Source of the DNA: Paenibacillus etheri
GTDB lineage: Bacteria > Bacillota > Bacilli > Paenibacillales > Paenibacillaceae
Direction: 5' to 3'
Assembly: GCF_001012825.1 (NCBI RefSeq)
Contig: NZ_LCZJ02000037.1
Span: forward strand, 141,637 to 205,636
Length of the DNA: 64,000 bases
The position numbers were made by a program, and so were the translations under genes. Below the pieces are notes generated by a model. That model searched no databases. It was not told the origin of the DNA and worked only from the letters and a program-made list of their open reading frames with translations. Below are positions 8,058 to 18,023 of this stretch, in pieces. Every line of letters starts with the position of its first letter. Position 1 is the first letter of the stretch.

Positions 8058-9218
8058 TTACTCCTTCCCTTTCTCCACGTTCGTCGGAATGTGGATCACG
8101 ATTGTTGTCCCCTGATTCTCGGCTGATATGATTTCCATTCTGCCTTCAAGCAGCTCTACACGTTCCCGCATACCTACTAGCCCGAAGCTTTCACGATTGC
8201 CCTGCGGATTCTTTAATTTCTGCACATTAAAACCTAATCCATTATCCTTAATCACAATCTTAATTAACTGCGCTTGGTAAGTAATCTCTACCAATACGAA
8301 ACTCGGGTAGGCATGTTTAGCTGCATTAGATAAAGCTTCCTGGACCAATCGGTACACCGCTGCCTCCATGGCTGAAGATAGTCGATGTTCCTGACCTCTG
8401 GTTTCCAAGGTCGTCCTCAGCTTCGTCTTCTCCTCAAAATCATGCACATATTTCCGCAAAGTCGGAATTAATCCCAAATCATCGAGAGCCATCGGTCGTA
8501 AATTAAAGATGACCTTACGCATTTCTTCCAGGCTGTATCGAACCTGTCCTTTCAAATCTATTACTTCGTCCTGCACCAACCCAAATTCCTGCTTTACCAG
8601 CATTCTTTCTACAATTTCCGTCCTAAGGACTAGATTCGCCAGCATTTGAGCAGGACCATCATGAATTTCCCGGGCAATTCTCTTCCGTTCTTCCTCTTGA
8701 GCCAGGATTATCTTGAGTCCTATCATCTGTCTGTTCTTCGCAGATTCGACAATTCTCGTCACTTGACCTAGTTCTCCCGACAAATATTCGAGCACTACGC
8801 TCATTTGCGAACCAATTGACTCTGCACGCTCTACAGAATTTTCGACACTGCGCACTCGCATTTGTAATTCATCACGTCTTGATCGAAGATAGACCTCTCT
8901 CTCACGCGTCATCATGAGTTCGAGCTGTAGCTCCGTAGCCTTCTCATAGGCAATACGGATATCCTTCTCTGAGTAGCGGACAAAGTCCCGGCTGACCTCT
9001 GTCAGCCGGATTCTGGAGCGGTGATACTGTAGCTCCAGCTTGTCTACTTTTTTCAATGTCTCATCCGTTTCGTCCATGACCCGCTGCAGTTCTTTGTTGA
9101 GTGCAGCAAGTTCATCACGTGCAACCTGCAATATTTCAAAAATCTGATACTTGCTGCTCTCCATCACGTCGATGGTATTTTTAATAACGCGATCAATCGC
9201 ATCGGCTTGAAATTCCAC
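8058..9218 (-). CDS. degS: Sensor histidine kinase DegS
   Basis: Cytoplasmic histidine kinase (386 residues, the usual DegS length) and partner of DegU. The first half is an N-terminal sensor region with long coiled coils. It is followed by the HisKA_3 box EEERKRIAREIHDGPAQML, where His is the phosphorylation site, and an HATPase domain with NAAKHAYP and DNGLGFNVQ. There are no membrane segments, which is typical of DegS. The start is GTG at 9218 with an AAGGGGC site; no ATG fits as well. A 12-bp inverted repeat (9236-9289) spans the end of the upstream gene and the degS leader, ending just before this ribosome binding site. Confidence 0.95.
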   Translation of the reverse strand: MEFQADAIDRVIKNTIDVMESSKYQIFEILQVARDELAALNKELQRVMDETDETLKKVDKLELQYHRSRIRLTEVSRDFVRYSEKDIRIAYEKATELQLELMMTREREVYLRSRRDELQMRVRSVENSVERAESIGSQMSVVLEYLSGELGQVTRIVESAKNRQMIGLKIILAQEEERKRIAREIHDGPAQMLANLVLRTEIVERMLVKQEFGLVQDEVIDLKGQVRYSLEEMRKVIFNLRPMALDDLGLIPTLRKYVHDFEEKTKLRTTLETRGQEHRLSSAMEAAVYRLVQEALSNAAKHAYPSFVLVEITYQAQLIKIVIKDNGLGFNVQKLKNPQGNRESFGLVGMRERVELLEGRMEIISAENQGTTIVIHIPTNVEKGKE

Positions 9219-9235
9219 GGATGCTTGCCCCTTTT

Positions 9236-9289
9236 CTATCGAATCGTTTTAAAGGTTTTCCTTTATATTAACATATCACGATTCGATAG
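9236..9289 (-). promoter_or_regulatory. 12-bp inverted repeat in the degS leader
   Basis: CTATCGAATCGT and ACGATTCGATAG pair perfectly across 30 nt, which itself holds AAAGG-aaaa-CCTTT. One arm covers the last codons and stop of the upstream gene, the other ends 4-5 nt before the degS ribosome binding site. It has no T run, so it is not a standard terminator. Confidence 0.7.
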
Positions 9290-12008
9290 TTACGGTCTTC
9301 GTTTTCTGTTCCCATTTTACAGTTAATCCTAGCTGTTCAGAAACTAGTCTTAACGGTACTAAAGTCCTACCTTGTAAAATGATTGGTGCTACTTCAGCAC
9401 TCTGACGTTTACCGTTCAGCAGATATTCTTTTTTATTTACGGTAAGATCCAATGCCTTGGCTCCGCGTAATACCATGATCTTCTTATTCACCTGATCCCA
9501 AGTAGCGCTGCCTCCAAAAGCATCAAGGACATACCGAATTGGCACATACGTACTGCCGTCTTTTACAATTGGAGCTACATCAATAGCTTTCTTTGTTCCG
9601 TTTACGGTCATTGCTTTCGAGCCAATGCTCATGGAAGCCGTCCCTTTTGGTAAGCCTGCATCACTAGAAAGCGAAGGCATTGTAAACTTGATATTATCAA
9701 CGGCAACTGTACCCGTCTTCGCACGTTCATCTTGGCCTTCCTCTACGTTGACTACATAGAGTCTCTTCAGCGTTGCTGGGAATTTAATGCCTGAGCCTGA
9801 CAAGTCAATGTTAATGTTCTTCCAACCATTCCAATCGATGATCTTCGCAAGATCTACATAGGCTGTGGCTCCACTGTTGTCTACAAATTCAGCGCGTAGC
9901 CAATTCAAGCTCATATCGCCCATCACATCAACCGACATCGAAGTTGCAAGCGCTGGAACTGTTTTTCCGCTTGTACCATTAAGCTGAGCATAAGCATACA
10001 TTTTCCCGCTTCCAGCTGTCATATCATAACTGAGTGACAGCACCTTGGAGCCTACTCTTTCAGCCGTTCCATCCACTATTGTTGCAGTACCCTGTACCGC
10101 TGGAACATTGGTAGTAAAGTCGATTGGATAGCTTACCTTCTCGAAATCTTCCCATGTTGTAGCTGCTGCTGTTGATAATACAACCACTGCACTAAATCCA
10201 TCATAACGAGCAATAGCATAACCTGTAGTAACCCCTGCATCCACAGCGCTTACAGTAAGCTTGCCATCTTTCACGGCTCCCTTAAAGCCTACAAACTCCC
10301 ACTTCAGTGCTGAATCCGGAACATTGATAGTTGTTCCACTCTTCGTTGCCGCCGTAACAGGGACAGACACAGTAGTTCCGGCTGTCAGTGGCGCTGTAGC
10401 TGTACCTACGCTCATACTGGATAGATCTTCTCCACCCAGAACTGTAACGGTTGTAGAGGCGCTTGCGGCACCGCTTTTAGCCGTTAAGGTAACGGTACCT
10501 GGCTTCACTGCCGTTACTTCACCTGCACTTACAGTTGCGCTTCCTCCGCTTGATACCCAAGTAGGATTACCTGCAGCTACATCAATAGGGTTATAGTAAG
10601 TGTCATAACCTTTTAAAGAATAAGTTGCCTTTTGACCAACCAGCAGTGCGGAACTTCCGCTAATTTTGATCCCTTTCACTTCACCCTGCGGTGCGTTAGT
10701 GTAGACACCAAGCCCGTTAACGATGCTGCGTTGCTCTGTGCCATACTCTGTATTAAAAGTGAGTGTAGTAGAGGTTTCACCGAGGGGCCGGTCTACCATC
10801 GTTGTAGAGCCGCCTCCATCGAGATTAAGACCTTTCCAGACTCCAATATTCGTCATAAATGATTGCAATTCGGTTAGAGACATCCCTGAACTATTGCCAT
10901 TTTTCTCAGTAGCTATGATATATACATAACGTCCGTCTTGAGAATATCCTAAAGCCGTGCGTGCACGATAGCCTCCAATGCTGTTAGTAGAACGAGAGAA
11001 CGTTGCTGCTTTTCCGTTATTTACTAGAATCGTATGTCCGCCGATCATTGTTTGCAGATTCGCAGGATCTAGAGATTGCTGTGTAGTCTTAGACTTCAGG
11101 GAATACACACTTGTTACAGGTTGTCCTACCATCAAATGGGCAGTAACATACCGTCCGGCTAAGCCATGTGCCCGCAAAATATAAGCTCCCTTTGGAACCG
11201 CCATAGGGAGTGCAGCATTTTCTGAAATTTGAGTAACTACACCATTCTCAACAAGTACCTCTGTTGGAGTGGTAGAGCTATTTTTAGGGCGGTCGAGTGC
11301 AGTCCATACATCTGTGTAGATATACATAGCATTAGCATGACTATAAGTCGAACTTCCGCCTTCAGGGCTATAAGCACCTTTATTGATACCAGAGATCTCA
11401 AACTGCGCGCCATCTGGCGCGGTTACCATCCCCTCAAAGCTGTACTCGTCAATAATAGGTTTGCGATCTTTTGTCACTGCAAAGGCATACATTCCATCCA
11501 ATTGTGAAGGGGTAGACACCAGTGCTCCACCTGATACTTGTCCACCGATCGGAGCACCCTCTCCACCTGTATTAAAATAATCGCCATTTACTGCGGCCAC
11601 GGCTCCAGTTTCCTTGGCCATCCCGCCAGTACTTTGCCGCGTAGTCAGGTTTCCACCTTTACCAGTCATTACATCTAAAGAAACATATGGATTGTTAAGA
11701 TCTACTCGGATAACATCCGCAAGCCCAGAAGCACTCGCCCCAGAACGTGTAGTAGTATATTTATATTTCATCATAATGGCGCCCGAAGTAATCACTTCTT
11801 CTCCCAGCTTACTTACTTTAAAAGGAGCTGTAGCTGCAGCTGCGATTGGTGCAGCCCCCTGACCAAACAGCATCATACCTTCACTGCCGATTACCGGCAT
11901 AATCCATAACACACCAGCCAATGAAGCAGCAATCCATTTTTTAGTGGAAGATAATCTTATTCCCCGTACAACCTCGCTACTCTTCTTCTCCATGAAAACT
12001 TTATTCAT
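9276..12008 (-). CDS. Secreted phosphodiester glycosidase-like protein with Big2 and copper amine oxidase N-like domains
   Basis: Large exported protein (910 residues). A long basic N terminus and hydrophobic stretch (WIAASLAGVLWIMPVIG, then an Ala-rich segment) suggest a signal peptide. About residues 90-450 resemble the NAGPA/phosphodiester glycosidase family (AAVNGDYFN, MIGGHTILVNNGKA, RARTALGYSQDGRYVYII, GVWKGLNLDGGGSTTMVD, NGLGVY). A Big2-type immunoglobulin fold follows (about 455-530). Then comes a beta-rich region, and the C terminus holds a copper amine oxidase N-like domain (VPIRYVLDAFGGSATWD; LVPLRLVSEQLGL), common in Paenibacillus surface proteins. Substrate unknown; a wall or exopolysaccharide sugar-phosphodiester is an inference. 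ATG 12008 follows GGGAGAG; ATG 11993 is an alternative. Confidence 0.8.
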   Translation of the reverse strand: MNKVFMEKKSSEVVRGIRLSSTKKWIAASLAGVLWIMPVIGSEGMMLFGQGAAPIAAAATAPFKVSKLGEEVITSGAIMMKYKYTTTRSGASASGLADVIRVDLNNPYVSLDVMTGKGGNLTTRQSTGGMAKETGAVAAVNGDYFNTGGEGAPIGGQVSGGALVSTPSQLDGMYAFAVTKDRKPIIDEYSFEGMVTAPDGAQFEISGINKGAYSPEGGSSTYSHANAMYIYTDVWTALDRPKNSSTTPTEVLVENGVVTQISENAALPMAVPKGAYILRAHGLAGRYVTAHLMVGQPVTSVYSLKSKTTQQSLDPANLQTMIGGHTILVNNGKAATFSRSTNSIGGYRARTALGYSQDGRYVYIIATEKNGNSSGMSLTELQSFMTNIGVWKGLNLDGGGSTTMVDRPLGETSTTLTFNTEYGTEQRSIVNGLGVYTNAPQGEVKGIKISGSSALLVGQKATYSLKGYDTYYNPIDVAAGNPTWVSSGGSATVSAGEVTAVKPGTVTLTAKSGAASASTTVTVLGGEDLSSMSVGTATAPLTAGTTVSVPVTAATKSGTTINVPDSALKWEFVGFKGAVKDGKLTVSAVDAGVTTGYAIARYDGFSAVVVLSTAAATTWEDFEKVSYPIDFTTNVPAVQGTATIVDGTAERVGSKVLSLSYDMTAGSGKMYAYAQLNGTSGKTVPALATSMSVDVMGDMSLNWLRAEFVDNSGATAYVDLAKIIDWNGWKNINIDLSGSGIKFPATLKRLYVVNVEEGQDERAKTGTVAVDNIKFTMPSLSSDAGLPKGTASMSIGSKAMTVNGTKKAIDVAPIVKDGSTYVPIRYVLDAFGGSATWDQVNKKIMVLRGAKALDLTVNKKEYLLNGKRQSAEVAPIILQGRTLVPLRLVSEQLGLTVKWEQKTKTVTIES

Positions 12009-12178
12009 TTCAACGTAACTCTCCCATCTCTTTTGTACTCTATCAGTCCATATCAATGTCTGGAAACTGGTTCCTATTTTTCTAGTACTCTTTTAATAGA
12101 CTGAAAATAAGCCAAAAAGTTGCGAAATTGAGAGATTTCAAGCTTTATAGAGTCGAAATTGTCATAATTAGACGACAA

Positions 12179-12208
12179 AAAAGCCCGGCATAATTGCCGG
12201 ACTTTACC
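12179..12208 (-). terminator. Rho-independent terminator after the SLH gene 12236-16276
   Basis: CCGGC-aattat-GCCGG stem extended by AAG/CTT and followed by TTTTTT in the minus-strand RNA. Confidence 0.85.
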
Positions 12209-12235
12209 ATTTGTTTCGTTGTTGATAAGAGTTGT

Positions 12236-15200
12236 TTACAAGTAATCGGTCTGTTTCAGCATCCGCTGCAGCATCACGGCAGCTTGTGCACGAGTGGCAT
12301 TTCCCTGGGGTTGAAATTGACTTGTTGTCATACCCAAGATAATCCCTGATTGCACTGCCTTTGCGACGAACTCCGCACTTTGATTCTGAATTTTCGATTT
12401 ATCCTTGAATCTTGCAAGTGTGGAAGCAGAGGTACCGCTTAGCGTAATAGGATGTTTGGTATATTCCATCGCACGGATCATCATAATCGCCATCTGCTCA
12501 CGTGTTATATTGTCATTTGGACGGAAGGTACCATCCGTATTCCCTGTAATAATTCCAGCCTTAGCCGCTGCACCAATATAGTCTCCCGTTTGTGTGAAAG
12601 GCTGCACATCCCGGAAGCGTTGTGCTGTCTCACGATCTCCAAGCAAACCCAGACCCCGACTAAGCATAACAGCAAACTCAGAGCGGCTAATTTTTTTCTC
12701 CGGATTAAACGCATTGCCGTAGCTGCTATCGATAATACTCTTAGCGCCAAGCTCAGCTACAATCGCATTACTCCAGTGCTTACTCATATCCGTGAAAGTC
12801 CGGAGGGACAAGAAGGTCCCTAGCACCTGATTACCGGCGGTACGAGCACGAATAATCGTATAGCTGCCTACCGTACTGATTTTTGTGGGTAGATAAGCTG
12901 CATCGTCATAAGAAGGATCTAATCTGACTACAGATGTCTGCGCACTATTTAACGAAGAAGTAGTACGTACGGTGTATTCTCCTGGTACAGCCAGTGCCTT
13001 GGAATTCGAATTACTACCGCCAACGATCGCCGTCACACGTACATCCATGAGACTAGTAACAGTTCGCATACCCAACGTTTGCAGCTTTTGCTCAAAAGGT
13101 GTAAATGTGCCTGCTGGAACTTTATCCAAGCGAAGCACGAGCGAAATATTTTTACTGTCCGAGTTCAGGCTGCTCGCAAGCCCGTTCATATCCATATCAT
13201 TGAGCCCTACGCTAAATAGGTTATCTCCATGACGAATCATAAACTTAGTATTTTTATTACGATTTACCGCATCGAGCAATGGTTTTAGCGGAACGGATAC
13301 AAAAGCTGCTTGCTCGGTGGAAGGAACCTCAAAGGCTAATATATCATTGTTCATCTTATTCAGATATTCATAACTTGCAGCTATTCGATCTGCGTTTATA
13401 ATATATCTTTTTACAGATTGATTGTATAAAGAGCGGTCATCCACAATTTGCGAGGAATCACTCTTTAGTATTGCATACTCTTTACCAAATTCACTCGTTG
13501 CTAGTGTTCCCAGATAGGATGGACGACTTCCAGATCCAGTAGTCACGCCGGTTAGATTCTGAACTGATAATGCTGAGAATGAGGATAGTATATTCCCACT
13601 CAAATCCTTAATCATACCGTTACCTGACATATAGGATAAGTCGACAGTTTGCCCGGTTTTTACAGCAGAGGATAATGTTATTTTTAGAATATTGCCTGAG
13701 ATATAGTAGGATTGCACTCCCCAGCTGCTACCATCTGCTCTAACTCCGAACTGATTGGTGTAGAGGGAACCGGATGCCTGCATATTCTTTGCAAAAGTAA
13801 CTGTTAGCTCGTCACCTGAAACGGTCGCAGAATTAATCTCCGGGATAGTAGTGCCACTATTTTCCGAGATAGATACAGGCTGCAGGTTAATATACGCCGC
13901 ACGGTTTCCATTCAGATCGCTTAACCCGACAGAACCTGGCACATAAGATAAGCTCACATTCTGATTAACTTTCAGCGCAGTTTGAAGAGTTAACGTAACC
14001 TGATCGCCACTGACCGATACATTAGTTACATAATTAGGCGTGCTGCCCACTAAAACAGAGAATTGGCTATTCAGCGGGAGATTGGTTGTAGACAAGCCTT
14101 CATTATAATTCAGAATGATTTTAGTGCCGCCTCCGGTTGCACTTTGAAACACTGGCGCAATCGTATCGTTATTGTTACGGATATTGAAATCAGTAAAGTC
14201 CGCAATATTTTGTCCATAAGAATTTAGCAAAGGATACGAACCTGCATAGTAGGACACCCGAACGTTCTGTCCATTTGATGCTTCACTGCTCAATGTTAAA
14301 TATACTGTATTGCCGCTGGAACTGATCGAGTTGACCCCAAGTGAGCTTCCATCTGCAGTCACTGAGAACTGGTTATGAGCGGAATAAGAAACCGGTTTTA
14401 ATGTGTCGTTAAAGTTTAATACTACGGATCTTCCCGTGATTCTCCCGTCTTTAGGTGTCGGCATGGAGGATTCGATGGAGTTCGTGATCTGTTTAGAGCT
14501 AAAAGTGCTCGCTGCATTTCCGCTTGGATCCTGAATCGTCCGCAGTCCGCCATTATAGCTGACCTTTACAATCTGCCCAACAGCTACTCCTGTACTCAGC
14601 ACCAGATAAGCACTGTCTCCCTGAATATAGACGCTTTCAATCGCTCGATTCTCATCATTCACAGTAACTCCAAAGCTTGAGGTCAATAGCGCTATCGATG
14701 AATTGAGAGACTCATTATATTTCAGGCGAATGGTTCGATTATTCTCAAGCTGGGCAGAAGTGAGCTGGGGAGCTGTTTTGTCCAAAGACAAGGTCTTGAA
14801 GCTCCATGAATTTTTACCACTTAACCCGTCATATAGAACGTTGGCATCACTTGCATCTACAAAAGCCCCTTTAGCGATGTCAATGTAATACGTTGAATCA
14901 CTATCTAACGCTACGGAAGGTGTGATGATATATTCTTTAGCTGTAGTGGTACTCCGAGTAACGTTAACAGGCACCTGAGATCCTCCATTTTTATATAGAG
15001 CCACACCATTGGCCACTGCACTGTTGTAATTCACATCCCGATTAAACACGATCGAAAAGGATCTGTTGTTAGCAATAGATTCACTTCGATCAGATGGATT
15101 CAAAGCACTTACGCCAAGTCCAGTCAAAGATACTGTTGTAAAGGTCCAAGTGTACGCGCCCGAGGCAGGAAATACATTTCCATCTTGATCATAAAAAGCA

Positions 15201-16276
15201 CCTTGGGGAATCGTAACCGTATATTGCGTGCCGTTTAGCAGCGGTGAGGTTGTGGATGCTGGATTCAATGTTATAGTTCTGCTGCTTCCTCCAGTAACGG
15301 CTGGGGAGTTCACATTAAGCCATCTTGTTCTAGCATCGTTAGCTGCCCCTGGGGACACCGTAATTACACCTGATGCAGGCATCATAGGACGGTCAAAAGT
15401 GAGCTGTAGTGCTCCTGTGGTAGATATACCACCTGCACCGTTAGCCGGTGATGGAGTCATCGGAATTTCAGCTACACCTTTCGTAGAGAAACTCCATACA
15501 TTCCCGCTAGAAATACCAGCAAACGTTCGATTATCGGCATCCTTAAAAGCGTAGGCATCAATAAGAACATAATAATTTCCTCCGGCTGCCAAAGCCTTAT
15601 CCAATGATAATTTAACTGTAGTAGAGTTTGCATCAATTTGAACGTTAACTCTAGTGTCATCATCTTTGATTTTGAACTCTTGCACTGTTGTATTATCTGC
15701 TGAGGACAGGATTTGGATAGAACCTCCACCTTTTAGCAGCTGTTTATTTAGTGTCAGACTAAGTTCCTTTAAACTCCCGGCATCCACTCTTGCATTACTA
15801 GCTGGTGTAAAGTTACCTGCGGTAATAGCCGTGTTACTCTCAGGAGCGGTGGTAAATGCCCATGAAGTAAGTCCAGATTCATTACCCTCATTATCTTTGA
15901 ACAATCCTTTGGGAATTGTCACCGTGTATGCTTTATTCGGAGTGAATTGTTGGTTTGGCCCTAATTTAAGCTCGTAATCTTTTGAACTACCAATTAAACC
16001 ATAACTACCAATAGGAATCGTCACAAAAGGCGTACTATCACCCTGACCCGTGATTGTTATTTGTCCAGCCTGTGGGTTTACTTGACGATCAAAGCTTAGT
16101 TTAAGAGATGATCCTATATTTACATAGGTTGCTCCAGGTGCTGGTGACACGCTTATACCAAACTCTGCTGCAGCATGTACTGCCGATATTCCGAATCCGA
16201 TAGAAGGATACCCTGCTCCAAGTACCAGTTCTCCCGCTAGAATAATTGCCGTCCATATTGAAATTTTCCTTTTCAT
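12236..16276 (-). CDS. Large SLH-domain surface protein with Ig-like and SWM-type repeats
   Basis: Exported cell-surface protein of 1346 residues. It begins with a signal peptide (MKRKISIWTAIILAGELVLG, with a likely cleavage at HAAAEF). Residues about 35-480 hold four bacterial Ig-like (SbsA/Big5-type) repeats with the pattern LSFDRQVNPQAG...VTIPKGLFKDNEGN...SWAFTT. Residues about 480-910 hold four or five repeats of the SWM/SwmB type (VKVSYNGGLRTIQDPSGNAA and similar). The last 180 residues are three SLH domains (MSKHWSNAIVAEL; FRPNDNITREQMAIMM; FQPQGNATRAQAAVML), which bind pyruvylated wall polymer non-covalently. ATG 16276 with AGGAG is preferred over the longer frame. It has its own terminator. 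Adhesin or secondary S-layer protein is inferred; no catalytic domain is seen. Confidence 0.85.
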   Translation of the reverse strand: MKRKISIWTAIILAGELVLGAGYPSIGFGISAVHAAAEFGISVSPAPGATYVNIGSSLKLSFDRQVNPQAGQITITGQGDSTPFVTIPIGSYGLIGSSKDYELKLGPNQQFTPNKAYTVTIPKGLFKDNEGNESGLTSWAFTTAPESNTAITAGNFTPASNARVDAGSLKELSLTLNKQLLKGGGSIQILSSADNTTVQEFKIKDDDTRVNVQIDANSTTVKLSLDKALAAGGNYYVLIDAYAFKDADNRTFAGISSGNVWSFSTKGVAEIPMTPSPANGAGGISTTGALQLTFDRPMMPASGVITVSPGAANDARTRWLNVNSPAVTGGSSRTITLNPASTTSPLLNGTQYTVTIPQGAFYDQDGNVFPASGAYTWTFTTVSLTGLGVSALNPSDRSESIANNRSFSIVFNRDVNYNSAVANGVALYKNGGSQVPVNVTRSTTTAKEYIITPSVALDSDSTYYIDIAKGAFVDASDANVLYDGLSGKNSWSFKTLSLDKTAPQLTSAQLENNRTIRLKYNESLNSSIALLTSSFGVTVNDENRAIESVYIQGDSAYLVLSTGVAVGQIVKVSYNGGLRTIQDPSGNAASTFSSKQITNSIESSMPTPKDGRITGRSVVLNFNDTLKPVSYSAHNQFSVTADGSSLGVNSISSSGNTVYLTLSSEASNGQNVRVSYYAGSYPLLNSYGQNIADFTDFNIRNNNDTIAPVFQSATGGGTKIILNYNEGLSTTNLPLNSQFSVLVGSTPNYVTNVSVSGDQVTLTLQTALKVNQNVSLSYVPGSVGLSDLNGNRAAYINLQPVSISENSGTTIPEINSATVSGDELTVTFAKNMQASGSLYTNQFGVRADGSSWGVQSYYISGNILKITLSSAVKTGQTVDLSYMSGNGMIKDLSGNILSSFSALSVQNLTGVTTGSGSRPSYLGTLATSEFGKEYAILKSDSSQIVDDRSLYNQSVKRYIINADRIAASYEYLNKMNNDILAFEVPSTEQAAFVSVPLKPLLDAVNRNKNTKFMIRHGDNLFSVGLNDMDMNGLASSLNSDSKNISLVLRLDKVPAGTFTPFEQKLQTLGMRTVTSLMDVRVTAIVGGSNSNSKALAVPGEYTVRTTSSLNSAQTSVVRLDPSYDDAAYLPTKISTVGSYTIIRARTAGNQVLGTFLSLRTFTDMSKHWSNAIVAELGAKSIIDSSYGNAFNPEKKISRSEFAVMLSRGLGLLGDRETAQRFRDVQPFTQTGDYIGAAAKAGIITGNTDGTFRPNDNITREQMAIMMIRAMEYTKHPITLSGTSASTLARFKDKSKIQNQSAEFVAKAVQSGIILGMTTSQFQPQGNATRAQAAVMLQRMLKQTDYL

Positions 16277-16406
16277 GCCGTGATAGACTCCTCTCAAACC
16301 ATACTAACGTCTTTATGTATATTCTTATATTTCGGTTAAAGGGCTTACAAAGTTTAGTAGTCTACTTCTCTATGATTAGAATCAATCCTAATTCTGCCCA
16401 TTACAT

Positions 16407-16450
16407 AAAAATAGCCCGCAGAGCTGACACTAAGTGCCAACTTGCGGGCT
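16407..16450 (-). terminator. Terminator after metK
   Basis: AGCCCGCA and TGCGGGCT pair around a smaller inner hairpin, followed by ATTTTTA in the minus-strand RNA. Confidence 0.85.
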
Positions 16451-16477
16451 TAACGTATTATAAGAGCATATAATTAA

Positions 16478-17680
16478 CTACAATCCTGCCTGACCTCTGA
16501 GTAATTCCGCTTTATCTACGCGTTCCCATGGAAGATCTACATCAGTACGCCCGAAATGCCCGTATGCTGCAGTCTGTCTATAGATTGGTTTACGCAAATC
16601 AAGCATGGAGATGATACCCGCAGGGCGAAGATCAAAGTTGTTGCTGATCAGTTGAACCATCTTTTCCTCACTGATTTTACCTGTTCCGTATGTATCCACA
16701 TTAATCGAGACAGGAGTAGCCACACCAATGGCATAAGCAAGCTGGATCTCACATTTATCAGCTAGACCTGCAGCTACAAGATTCTTCGCCACATAACGAG
16801 CTGCATAAGCCGCAGAACGGTCCACTTTAGTTGGATCCTTACCAGAGAATGCGCCGCCGCCATGACGAGCATATCCGCCATACGTATCAACGATAATCTT
16901 CCGACCAGTCAGACCGGCATCCCCTTGAGGGCCACCAATCACAAATCGTCCTGTTGGGTTAATAAAATACTTAGTTTCAGCATCGAGCAGTTCCGCAGGA
17001 ACAACTGGCATAATTACATGCTCTTTAATATCTGCCTGAATTTGTTCAAGAGAAATTTCTTCCGCATGCTGTGTAGATACTACGATAGCATCCACGCGTA
17101 CAGGCTTCTCATCTTGATATTCGATCGTAACTTGTGTCTTCCCGTCAGGACGCAGATATTCTAAAGTTCCGTTCTTACGAACTTCAGATAAGCGACGAGC
17201 AATACGGTGAGATAAAGCGATCGGTAACGGCATCAGTTCTGGTGTCTCATTCGTAGCAAAACCGAACATTAAGCCTTGATCACCCGCTCCAATATTTGCT
17301 GTTTCTTCAGCTAATTGTGCTGGATCACGGTGCTCTAGAGCAGAGTTTACACCTTGAGCAATATCAGCTGACTGTTCATTAAGTGAGCTCAAAACTGCAC
17401 AAGTATTATAGTCGAAACCATATTTTGCACGTGTATAGCCAATTTCTTTAATGGTATTGCGTACGATGGCAGGAATATCTACATACTCAGATTTGGTACT
17501 GATTTCCCCGATCACCAAAACAAGACCAGTTGCTACTGCTACTTCGCAGGCTACACGTGCATTTGGATCATTAGCTAAAAATGCATCCAATACCGCATCG
17601 GAAATCTGGTCACAGATTTTATCCGGATGCCCTTCCGTCACGGACTCAGAAGTAAACAAATGACGCCCTTTAATAGACAA
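16478..17680 (-). CDS. metK: S-adenosylmethionine synthetase MetK
   Basis: Makes SAM from methionine and ATP in the cytoplasm. The 400-residue product has all family signatures: [20 protein letters not shown] (substrate binding), [15 protein letters not shown], the P-loop [19 protein letters not shown], and a C-terminal [15 protein letters not shown]. An upstream TTG at 17689 directly abuts the GGGAGG site and cannot be used. The TTG at 17680 has 9 nt spacing and gives the expected N terminus, so this essential gene starts with TTG. A 340-nt leader holds attenuator-like hairpins but no recognisable S-box core (see findings). Confidence 0.97.
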   Translation of the reverse strand: MSIKGRHLFTSESVTEGHPDKICDQISDAVLDAFLANDPNARVACEVAVATGLVLVIGEISTKSEYVDIPAIVRNTIKEIGYTRAKYGFDYNTCAVLSSLNEQSADIAQGVNSALEHRDPAQLAEETANIGAGDQGLMFGFATNETPELMPLPIALSHRIARRLSEVRKNGTLEYLRPDGKTQVTIEYQDEKPVRVDAIVVSTQHAEEISLEQIQADIKEHVIMPVVPAELLDAETKYFINPTGRFVIGGPQGDAGLTGRKIIVDTYGGYARHGGGAFSGKDPTKVDRSAAYAARYVAKNLVAAGLADKCEIQLAYAIGVATPVSINVDTYGTGKISEEKMVQLISNNFDLRPAGIISMLDLRKPIYRQTAAYGHFGRTDVDLPWERVDKAELLRGQAGL

Positions 17681-17841
17681 GTATAACAACCTCCCTTATG
17701 GTTAGTCTGACACTGTATAAGGAGTTCCTTAATAATCACAGGCCAAATTAATAAAAAACTATAAAACAAAGAAACTCAGGGGCCTGTTCTTTTTATGAAG
17801 GATGATTGCAGTATTTCATGTTTATATTCACTAAACTCTTC

Positions 17842-17873
17842 AAAAAAATGAACCTTTCCCATATGGAAAAGGT
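17842..17873 (-). terminator. Intrinsic terminator inside the metK leader
   Basis: 9-bp stem ACCTTTTCC/GGGAAAGGT (one G-T) with a 4-nt loop, followed by TCATTTTTTT. It lies 160 nt upstream of metK and 150 nt past the SASP stop. The 5' arm can alternatively pair with an upstream GGAAAG. Confidence 0.7.
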
Positions 17874-17972
17874 CTAAGGCTTTCCTCAAAAGTCATATTA
17901 TCTTATTTGGGAGGTGGTGTCAATTACTCCGAAGCCCCTCCATCACAGTATAAATATTGATTCCACAGTATT

Positions 17973-18022
17973 AAAAAGAAATATCAGATAGGATTAATAA
18001 GAATTCTTTCACCCCTGATATT
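17973..18022 (-). terminator. Probable terminator of the SASP gene
   Basis: AATATCAG and CTGATATT pair across a 27-nt loop immediately after the stop codon, followed by TCTTTTT. The stem is AT-rich, so strength is uncertain. Confidence 0.5.
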
Positions 18023-18023
18023 A

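Larger units (their letters stand above)
17681..18023 (-). promoter_or_regulatory. metK leader region with attenuator-like hairpins
   Basis: 343-nt gap between the SASP gene and metK. From 5' to 3' in the RNA sense: the SASP terminator; a possible -10 TATACT near 17946; a GGAGGG...CCTCCC stem (17909-17941); GGAAAG (17880-17885), which can pair with CTTTTCC (17865-17871); a competing terminator hairpin ACCTTTTCC-atat-GGGAAAGGT with T7 (17842-17873); and a long ACAGGCC...GGCCTGT stem-loop (17738-17787). No S-box motif (GGCAACC, ATGAAGCC) is present. Confidence 0.5.

Noticed and set aside
17681..18023. S-box (SAM-I) or SMK riboswitch before metK
   Set aside because: No GGCAACC, ATGAAGCC or other core motifs on the minus strand; only generic attenuator stems are visible.
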